Positions 1 to 5,038 of a stretch of DNA of 5,239 nt are shown piece by piece. Source of the stretch: Candidatus Altarchaeota archaeon (GTDB lineage: Archaea > Altiarchaeota > Altiarchaeia > IMC4 > SCGC-AAA252-I15); NCBI GenBank assembly GCA_026394745.1, contig JAPKXP010000073.1, forward strand, positions 1-5,239, in the 5' to 3' direction. The notes below the pieces were generated by a model. It worked only from the letters and a program-made list of their open reading frames with translations. It searched no databases and was not told the origin of the DNA. Made by a program: the position numbers and the translations under genes. Position 1 is the stretch's first letter. Each line of letters opens with the position of its first letter.

Positions 1-73
1 GAAGATAACGAACGTCGACGGGAGCAGGCCTGTGCTTTCGCAGATGACCGGCTTCGCCAAGTCGTGCGGGTGA
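1..73 (+). CDS. C-terminal end of an unknown protein (partial, 5' end outside window)
   Basis: An open frame enters from the left edge (first full codon at base 2) and stops at TGA 71-73, giving 23 residues that end in MTGFAKSCG. The function cannot be read from so short a tail. The tail loosely resembles the end of the next protein: both have a short polar stretch after an I/V-T pair, then a helix ending in F-A-x-x-C close to the C-terminus. It may therefore be a paralogue of the following lipoprotein, duplicated in tandem; this is inference from few residues. The stop lies 10 nt before the next ATG on the same strand, so the two are probably co-transcribed. The other plus-strand frames here give unconvincing peptides. 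Confidence 0.5.
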   Translation, partial: KITNVDGSRPVLSQMTGFAKSCG

Positions 74-83
74 CGAGGGTAAG

Positions 84-668
84 ATGAAAAGAATCTTGTT
101 TACCTTAACTTTAATGGTTTTGACGAGCGGGTGCATATGCTGCTGCACGCAGGACGGCTTTGATTTAGGGAGCCTGGGGTTGAACGGTACTGACGCGAAC
201 ATCCAGCAGACGACCGAGACCACACTCCAGGAGACCACAACGACCGTCAGGGTTACAACGACGCTGCGGACCACAACCACGACCATGGAGGAGACCGAGA
301 CGACGCAAACGACAGTACCGCAAGTCAACATTGGAGAATGCCTGAATAAGAAGGACGTGGAATCCGATGAAGTGGTGTTCCTTTACACAAACAACTGCTG
401 CAGAAGTTTAAAGACGACGGTCGACCAGCTGGGCTCCTACAGCTTCAAGAAGATTGAGCTCGGCATCTCGATAACAAACGAGGAGAAGAACATCCTCGAC
501 TGCCTGGGCCTCAACATGGATGACATGAAGACCATGCAGTCCGCCCAGTTCTGGTGCCCGGCATCAGGGGAGCAGCTTATTGTGACTAAGGACGAGTTCA
601 TCGGCGCGAGCGACACGATAAAGAATTTTGCCGTGCGTTGCAGGGAGAAGGCATTGCAGAATGGATAA
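84..668 (+). CDS. Predicted Cys-rich lipoprotein with Thr-rich linker and possible thioredoxin-like domain
   Basis: This 194-residue protein is probably exported and lipid-anchored. Residues 1-16 form a signal peptide (K2-R3, then a hydrophobic core) ending in a lipobox-like T-S-G-C17; Leu sits at -4 rather than -3, so the box is imperfect. C19, C20 and C21 follow. Residues about 43-77 are a Thr/Glu-rich linker, a likely flexible and perhaps O-glycosylated spacer. The C-terminal domain (about 83-194) has six cysteines: C86, C105, C106, C140, C158 and C186. A strand VVFLYTNN leading into C105-C-R-S108 and a helix, with a later QFWCPASGEQ strand, resembles a thioredoxin/glutaredoxin fold in which CxxC is replaced by CxxS; this is my inference. 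The start is ATG 84, with GAGGGT at 75-80 as a possible ribosome site and GGTGA (69-73) as an alternative. The end overlaps the next gene by 8 nt. The exact function is unknown. Confidence 0.8.
   Translation: MKRILFTLTLMVLTSGCICCCTQDGFDLGSLGLNGTDANIQQTTETTLQETTTTVRVTTTLRTTTTTMEETETTQTTVPQVNIGECLNKKDVESDEVVFLYTNNCCRSLKTTVDQLGSYSFKKIELGISITNEEKNILDCLGLNMDDMKTMQSAQFWCPASGEQLIVTKDEFIGASDTIKNFAVRCREKALQNG
210..314 (+). repeat. Low-complexity Thr-codon repeat encoding the lipoprotein linker
   Basis: Bases here consist largely of imperfect ACC/ACG/ACA threonine codons interspersed with GAG, encoding residues 43-77 of the lipoprotein, with Thr in roughly two thirds of positions. Such tracts are typical of spacers between a lipid anchor and a globular extracellular domain. 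The tract is degenerate rather than a perfect tandem repeat, so length variation between strains is possible but not shown. Confidence 0.55.
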
Positions 669-1830
669 TGTCGAGAAAGTAGTTCTTGCAGACAAGACGG
701 TATACCTTGTCGGCACGGCGCACGTATCTGACGAAAGCGTTAAGGATGTCGAGAATACTATTGACTCGGCCAAGCCCGACGTCGTTGCCGTAGAGCTGTG
801 CGAGCAGAGGTTTCGCACGCTAAAGGAAGGCAGGAAGTGGGAGGAGACAGAGATAACCGACGTCATAAAGTCGGGCAGGATGTATCTTTTTCTATTGCAG
901 ATTCTGCTGACCAACTTCCAGCGCAAGATAGGCGCGAAGGTTGGCGTCAATCCAGGCGCAGAGATGATGAAGGCCGTGAACATGGCCGAGGCGCGGGGCA
1001 TTAAAGTCGCTCTCGTCGACAGGAGCATAGGCGTAACGCTCAAAAGGGCTATCTCGAAGATAACCTTCGGCGAGAAGGTCAAACTTGCCTCAGGACTGCT
1101 TGGAGGCTTATTCTCCGATGAGGAGGTCGATAAAGAGCTCATAGAGAAGATGAAGCAGAGGGACGTCCTGACAGGCCTCATTGATGAGCTTTCCAGGGAC
1201 GCCCCCTCCATAAAGAAGGTGCTGGTGGACGAGAGGGACAGGTACATTGCACTCATGCTCTCCGCGCTGGACGCGAAGAATATCGTTGCGGTAATCGGGG
1301 CTGGACATGTGGACGGCGTGAAAGCCAACCTGCTGGAGATAAAGGGCGCGGGCACGGAGGTTGAAAGGAAGGTTTTGGAGGAAGTCTCAGGCAAACGTAA
1401 AAAAAGCGTGAATTATGCAAGCTACGCGATACCAGCGATCTTCCTGCTGGTCCTGGCAGCAGGATTCATACTAAAGGGTCCTGAGCTTGCAGTAAACATG
1501 ATCATCTGGTGGATTCTAGCGCACAGCATACTTGCCGCATTGGGAGTGATTTTGATGATGGGTCACCCTGCCTCGATAGCGGTCGCGGCATTAACCGCGC
1601 CATTCACGCCATTCCACCCTCTGTCCGTCGGCATGCTTTCCGCTACGACAGAGTTTAGCATGAGGAAGCCGAGGGTCAGCGATTTTACTGGCCTGCTGAA
1701 CCTCAGCGGCCTGCGGGACTACTATAGGAACAGGGTGACGAGGATTTTCTTCATAATGATTGCCGCAGACTTGTGCAACAACATGGCTAGTTTGATAGTT
1801 TTACCCTACATCACCAAAATAATAGTGTAG
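661..1830 (+). CDS. TraB/PrgY family membrane protein (TraB domain plus C-terminal membrane helices)
   Basis: This 389-residue protein matches the TraB/PrgY/GumN family. Its soluble N-terminal domain carries the hallmark GTAHVS (18-23), the VAVELCEQRF block (E45, R50) and the second histidine motif V-I-G-A-G-H216-V near 211-217. Family members are proposed to be metal-dependent peptidase-like or pheromone-inhibiting proteins, but biochemical proof is thin. About four hydrophobic segments follow (roughly 254-272, 279-300, 303-330 and 361-386), the usual arrangement in archaeal members, with the conserved-looking stretch HPLSVGMLSATTEF between them. I chose ATG 661 because the GTAH motif then lies 17 residues from the start, as is usual. 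An upstream in-frame ATG at 628 would add 11 basic residues buried in the lipoprotein gene. It overlaps the lipoprotein gene by 8 nt and ends 1 nt before aroE, so translation is probably coupled. The substrate is unknown. Confidence 0.88.
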   Translation: MDNVEKVVLADKTVYLVGTAHVSDESVKDVENTIDSAKPDVVAVELCEQRFRTLKEGRKWEETEITDVIKSGRMYLFLLQILLTNFQRKIGAKVGVNPGAEMMKAVNMAEARGIKVALVDRSIGVTLKRAISKITFGEKVKLASGLLGGLFSDEEVDKELIEKMKQRDVLTGLIDELSRDAPSIKKVLVDERDRYIALMLSALDAKNIVAVIGAGHVDGVKANLLEIKGAGTEVERKVLEEVSGKRKKSVNYASYAIPAIFLLVLAAGFILKGPELAVNMIIWWILAHSILAALGVILMMGHPASIAVAALTAPFTPFHPLSVGMLSATTEFSMRKPRVSDFTGLLNLSGLRDYYRNRVTRIFFIMIAADLCNNMASLIVLPYITKIIV

Positions 1831-1831
1831 A

Positions 1832-2659
1832 ATGAAAAAGTTCGGGCTGATAGGCCATCCAGTCGGACACAGCATGTCTGCTGTCATGCACGCTGAAGCG
1901 TTTAGGATTCTTGATTTGCCGCACAAGTACGAGCTCATCGACGTGAGGCAGGAGGAGCTTGGGGAATTCATGAAGAGTGCTGGCGATTATTCCGGATTGA
2001 ATGTCACCATACCGCACAAAGTCTCAGTCATAGGATACTTGGACGAGCTCTCAAGGGAGGCGGAACTTGTAGGAGCGGTGAACACGGTAAAGATTGAAAG
2101 CAGGAAGAAAGGATACAACACGGACGGGATAGGCTGCGTCAGGGCCCTTGAAGAGATGGACGTGGACGCAAAGGGTATGAAAGTGCTTGTGCTCGGCGCA
2201 GGCGGTGCTGCGAGAGCGATATTGTTTCAGCTGGCCTTGGAGGGTGCGAAGCTCACTATCGCAAACAGGACGCGGGATAAAGGAGTGGAGCTTGCTTCCA
2301 GCGTGAAGGATAAGACAGGCATTAACGTGGATGCTATGGCGTTAGATGAGAAAAGCCTGAAGGCGGCGATTCTTGAGGCAGACATACTCATAAACGCAAC
2401 GTCGGTTGGCATGCACCCTAAAGGAGAGGAGACACCTGTGAGGAAGAGTCTGTTAAACAAGGATTTGGTAGTGATGGACCTCGTCTACAACCCCTTGGAA
2501 ACGAGGCTGCTTAAGGATGCGAGGGAAGTCGGCTGCAGCACGATAGACGGCGTAGGCATGCTGGTACACCAGGGCGCCGAGTCTTTGAGGATATTGCTTG
2601 GCGTCGAACCGCCTGTAGCTGCCATGAGGAAAGCGGTAGTCTCGAAGCTGTCGGATTAG
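1832..2659 (+). CDS. aroE: Shikimate dehydrogenase (NADP+)
   Basis: This cytosolic enzyme of aromatic amino acid synthesis reduces 3-dehydroshikimate to shikimate with NADPH. The 275-residue length is normal. The substrate-binding domain has GHPVGHSMS with S14 and S16, NVTIPHK ending in the catalytic K63, GAVNT with N84, and YNTDG with the catalytic D98. The Rossmann domain has G122-AGGAAR and the NRT motif at 145-147, which favours NADP over NAD. NATSVGM (188-194), DLVYNP (216-221) and VHQGAES with Q247 complete the set. All key residues are present, so the enzyme is probably active. The ATG lies 1 nt after the TraB stop (TAG-A-ATG), with no obvious separate ribosome site, which suggests reinitiation. 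The TAG stop overlaps the stop of the convergent YkgJ-like gene. AroD, which makes its substrate, is encoded nearby on the opposite strand. Confidence 0.97.
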   Translation: MKKFGLIGHPVGHSMSAVMHAEAFRILDLPHKYELIDVRQEELGEFMKSAGDYSGLNVTIPHKVSVIGYLDELSREAELVGAVNTVKIESRKKGYNTDGIGCVRALEEMDVDAKGMKVLVLGAGGAARAILFQLALEGAKLTIANRTRDKGVELASSVKDKTGINVDAMALDEKSLKAAILEADILINATSVGMHPKGEETPVRKSLLNKDLVVMDLVYNPLETRLLKDAREVGCSTIDGVGMLVHQGAESLRILLGVEPPVAAMRKAVVSKLSD

Positions 2660-3486
2660 ATTTTCAGTATATCACACCTTAGGTCGTCGTACTCTGAACC
2701 CAACTCCAAAAGCTCAGTCATCTTCGAGTTCATGCGGGAGTCGGATTTCAGGTAGTATTTCACCATCTGCATGAAAGCCGTGGTTATTTTCGCGTCAAGC
2801 CTTCGCATCCTCTCGTCGGAGAACACTAGCATGAAGCGTTCAGAGAGCTTGTTCAGGCAGGCTATGCTGCAGCCGTCAATGTATGACGGCGGTATCACTC
2901 CGAGAGTAAAAAGCGCGTTAGCCATGTTCCCGGTCCTGCAGATGAAGTCTCTGCACGCCCGCAGCCTTTTCTCGTATATCATGCAGCGGTTGTTGTTTTT
3001 CAGGAACATGCAAGCCAGGGAGTCGCCGTCAATCCACATGGATTCCCCTGAAAGAAGCTTGGTTGCGCTGGCGAGCATCTTTTTCGGCATCCTCTTCTTC
3101 TTGTTTAATCTTAGAAAGTGATTTATTCTCCCGCGCTTGCCTAACGCGGATTTTATGTAGTCGCCCTTCCCGAGTCTATGCTGCCTGAGAAAGTCGGCTA
3201 TCTCATCCGCCTCATCCGGCTTTATGTGTACGCCGCTCCCGCGCTTGCCTGGGAAGTAGCAGCACATGGAACCGCAGTCGACTATGCACTTTCTTTCGAG
3301 AACGAGCGAGTTCAAGAGGTATCCTATGCCGGTCCGAGTCTCGAATATAATCTGAAAGACCCTCTCATGAGGCCTGGATTTCGCGCTCTTGGACAGTATC
3401 TCCTTTCCCTGGAGGTCAATCCAAGTGGAGAGGAGGAATTTCCTGTACAACCAGTCCATGAATCCATTCCGAAGACGCTTTGGCAT
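2656..3486 (-). CDS. YkgJ-like Cys-cluster (putative zinc/iron-chelating) protein
   Basis: This 276-residue protein resembles the CxxCxxCC/YkgJ family, thought to bind an Fe-S cluster or zinc; its cellular role is unknown. The first cluster is C67-x3-C71-G-x2-C75-C76, each spacing one longer than the short form of the motif. It is followed by an HIKPDEADEIADFL helix, the usual family continuation. The second cluster is C159-MFL, C168-MIYE, R177-C178-R-D-F and C183. Between them sits a basic insert rich in Lys (about 116-137). Extra cysteines C206 and C210 follow, then a helical tail to 276 with no recognised domain. I chose ATG 3486 because it lies 1 nt after the TPR gene's TAG, like the traB-aroE junction. 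An alternative ATG at 3507 adds 7 residues and overlaps that gene. It is the last gene of the aroD unit and converges on aroE with overlapping stops. Confidence 0.75.
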   Translation of the reverse strand: MPKRLRNGFMDWLYRKFLLSTWIDLQGKEILSKSAKSRPHERVFQIIFETRTGIGYLLNSLVLERKCIVDCGSMCCYFPGKRGSGVHIKPDEADEIADFLRQHRLGKGDYIKSALGKRGRINHFLRLNKKKRMPKKMLASATKLLSGESMWIDGDSLACMFLKNNNRCMIYEKRLRACRDFICRTGNMANALFTLGVIPPSYIDGCSIACLNKLSERFMLVFSDERMRRLDAKITTAFMQMVKYYLKSDSRMNSKMTELLELGSEYDDLRCDILKI

Positions 3487-3487
3487 T

Positions 3488-3979
3488 CTACCTGCTCGCA
3501 GGTGCATTTTCTAGAATCACTCCGAGCTCCCTCGACTTGAATCTGGAGGGGTCTATCTGCACTGCCTTCGCGTACTCTCCCCTAGCCTCCGCAATCCTGC
3601 CGGTGAAGTAGTACAAGAGGGCTAGATTGTAGTGGGCTGGCGCAAAATCCGGGTCGAATTTTATGGTAAGCTCGTACTCCCTCTCCGCGGCCTCAACGTT
3701 GCTTTTGCTGTTCTTCGCCAAGTCAATGTCGGTGAGGGCTACGCCAAGATTGTAGTGGGCTAAAGCGTACTCCGGGTGAAGCTGGATAGCCTTTATCAGC
3801 ATGACGCCTGCTGCGTGCGACTTCTCCTTCATCCAGTCCAGCGTGCCTGCGAACTCAGTGAGCTTCACCGCCATCTCCCTCCGGTCCTCGACCTTGTCGG
3901 CAAGCTTCATTGCTTCCGCGACCTTCGCTTCCCTAAGGAGCTTGAGCACGTCCTCTACTTCAGGATTTACGGTTCTCAT
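3488..3979 (-). CDS. Small tetratricopeptide repeat (TPR) protein
   Basis: This 163-residue protein has no signal peptide or membrane segment and is mostly helical TPR units, so it is probably a cytosolic protein-protein interaction module. Two repeats are clear. Y71-P110 has the AHYNLG signature at 74-79. D111-P144 has AHYNLA at 115-120 and the exact 34-residue period. A degenerate unit (about 37-70) precedes them, ending in LIKAIQLHPE. The middle repeat is about 40 residues long because of an insert near LAKNSKSN between its two helices. Residues 1-36 look helical without a named motif. The start overlaps the end of aroD by 20 nt in another frame, and the stop is 1 nt before the YkgJ-like gene, so all three are probably one transcript. 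The partner is unknown; the neighbouring Cys-cluster protein is a possible but untested candidate. Confidence 0.82.
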   Translation of the reverse strand: MRTVNPEVEDVLKLLREAKVAEAMKLADKVEDRREMAVKLTEFAGTLDWMKEKSHAAGVMLIKAIQLHPEYALAHYNLGVALTDIDLAKNSKSNVEAAEREYELTIKFDPDFAPAHYNLALLYYFTGRIAEARGEYAKAVQIDPSRFKSRELGVILENAPASR

Positions 3980-4640
3980 CGCAAAGAGTCATGAATTTTT
4001 TCATCTCGTCAAGCGCCATCTGCCCTGGAGCCGAGACCTTGTCCTTTGAGGCCGACGCGAAAGTGAGGTAGGATCCGAATACCGGGGCAAGGATTCTGCT
4101 CATCTTGCCCTTCTCCCCAATCGACAACGCTATGACAGGCACGCTCTTCTTCCTTTCCACAAGCGCCCTAAGCAGCGTGAGGACGTCCGCATGGTCGTTG
4201 GCCATGAAGGCGACCTTTACTATGTCAGCGCCGACCCGCTCCTCATCGTCAAGCGTCTCGACGATGTCCTCGAACGAAGGGGTGCTCTTGAAGTCGTGGA
4301 ATGCCACAATAACCTTCACGTTCCTCTTCTTAGCCTTCTTTATGAGATTCTGCCTTAAATCCTCGTCAGTCTTAAGTTCGACGCTCACGTATCTGCAGTA
4401 GGGAAGGCATGACTCCAGAAGGCTTACGCGCTCCTCCTCAGAGCCCCCGAATAAGCCGCCCTCCCACGCCGGCATGCAGGTCGCAATAACCGGCTTTTTG
4501 ATTCCAGCAAGCTTCTCCACGCCGGACGCATTTTTGAGGTAGTCGAGCCTTACTTCCACCAGGTCGCAGTCCAAGGAGTTTGCGAGCGCAACGTCCTCTT
4601 CCACCGTCTTTTCCACCAGCGGGACGCATATTAAAGCCAT
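3960..4640 (-). CDS. aroD: 3-dehydroquinate dehydratase, type I
   Basis: This cytosolic class I aldolase-like enzyme dehydrates 3-dehydroquinate to 3-dehydroshikimate through a Schiff base, the step before AroE. At 226 residues it has the usual length of archaeal stand-alone enzymes. Visible family features are E29-V-R31-L-D, T54-C-M56-P-A-W-E60-G-G, AFHDF with the catalytic H115, D-I-V-K142-V with the Schiff-base Lys, ALSIGEKGKMS-R182 and SAPGQ with S203 and Q207. The striking oddity is M56. Enzymes such as E. coli AroD have Arg there (R82 by my alignment) in the F/C-R-x-x-x-E-G-G block. The codon is ATG at 4475-4473 on the minus strand, one base from AGG. Start ATG 4640 faces a 32-bp AT-rich gap with a TATA-like element and no Shine-Dalgarno sequence, so the message may be leaderless. 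It is first in a unit with the TPR and YkgJ-like genes. Confidence 0.95.
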   Translation of the reverse strand: MALICVPLVEKTVEEDVALANSLDCDLVEVRLDYLKNASGVEKLAGIKKPVIATCMPAWEGGLFGGSEEERVSLLESCLPYCRYVSVELKTDEDLRQNLIKKAKKRNVKVIVAFHDFKSTPSFEDIVETLDDEERVGADIVKVAFMANDHADVLTLLRALVERKKSVPVIALSIGEKGKMSRILAPVFGSYLTFASASKDKVSAPGQMALDEMKKFMTLCDENRKS

Positions 4641-4672
4641 AAATTAAAATATGAGTTATAGGGGATAAATAG
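4641..4672. promoter_or_regulatory. Divergent AT-rich promoter between aroD and the DUF192 gene
   Basis: This 32-bp gap is the only real intergenic region in the window and is much more AT-rich than its surroundings. On the minus strand ATTTAT (4670-4665) lies about 25-30 nt upstream of the aroD ATG. On the plus strand TTAAAATAT (4644-4652) lies about 21-29 nt upstream of the DUF192 ATG. Archaeal TATA boxes sit about 25 nt before the transcription start, so both messages could begin at or very near their start codons. A GGGG run at 4661-4664 might serve as a weak ribosome site for DUF192. This is inference from position and composition. Confidence 0.55.
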
Positions 4673-5038
4673 ATGAAAGTATTGAACAGGGGCAGCGGAA
4701 TATTGTTGAGCGGGAACGCGAAACTGGCGGATTCGTTCCTGGACAGGCTCATAGGACTCATGTTTTCGAAAGGCAAGGACCTGGTGATAAAGGCCTCTCG
4801 CGAAGGAGTCATGGAGTCCTCGATACACATGATGTTCATGCTCCAGCAGATTGACGTCGTCTGGGTTGACGGGAAGATGAGGGTTGCCGGCGTGAGAAAG
4901 ACTGTGCCGCCCTGCAGCCTCTTCAAGCCGGGAACCTGGAAGATTTACTTTCCGGAAAAGCCGGCGCTATACGTCGTCGAGCTGGCCTGCGGCAGCGCAG
5001 GAGAGACTAAAGTCGGCGACGAGATAGAGTTTATATGA
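4673..5038 (+). CDS. DUF192 (UPF0127) family protein
   Basis: This 121-residue protein covers a complete DUF192 domain with little else. Family landmarks are D24-R-L-I-G-L-M-F31 near the N-terminus, the core IHMMFMLQQIDVVWVD (51-66), where family members show an HMxFM or WM-x-N-T block followed by a hydrophobic Asp strand, ALYVVELACGSAG (98-110) and VGDEIEF (114-120). No signal peptide is seen, so it is probably cytosolic, whereas many bacterial homologues are exported. The family's biochemical function is not established. ATG 4673 is the first possible start, since an in-frame TAG (4670-4672) directly precedes it. It is transcribed divergently from aroD from a shared 32-bp gap and ends overlapping the convergent downstream gene by 8 nt. 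The context gives no clear functional link. Confidence 0.88.
   Translation: MKVLNRGSGILLSGNAKLADSFLDRLIGLMFSKGKDLVIKASREGVMESSIHMMFMLQQIDVVWVDGKMRVAGVRKTVPPCSLFKPGTWKIYFPEKPALYVVELACGSAGETKVGDEIEFI

Noticed and set aside
628..660. In-frame upstream ATG extension of the TraB gene
   Set aside because: The extra 11 residues are basic and lie wholly inside the lipoprotein gene; ATG 661 gives the usual distance to GTAH and a short coupling overlap.
564..1394. Long minus-strand open frame (276 codons) opposite the TraB gene
   Set aside because: It is Ser/Thr/Leu-rich with no recognisable motif and lies antisense to a gene with clear TraB signatures; a shadow of its codon usage.
2660..2670. Short T run after aroE as a terminator
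   Set aside because: Only four T and inside the convergent coding region; too weak to call.
3487..3507. Alternative YkgJ-like start at ATG 3507
   Set aside because: It would overlap the TPR gene by 20 nt without a ribosome site; ATG 3486 matches the TAG-A-ATG junction seen elsewhere. Not fully excluded.
3178..3540. Plus-strand open frame (120 codons) opposite the YkgJ-like gene
   Set aside because: It is antisense to the Cys-cluster region; no motif and no ribosome site.
3776..4401. Several plus-strand open frames opposite the TPR and aroD genes
   Set aside because: Their Ser-rich or Leu-rich translations are typical antisense shadows of charged helical proteins.
4438..4926. Minus-strand open frame (162 codons) spanning the aroD start, the promoter gap and DUF192
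   Set aside because: It crosses the divergent promoter and overlaps two well-supported genes, and its translation shows no family features.
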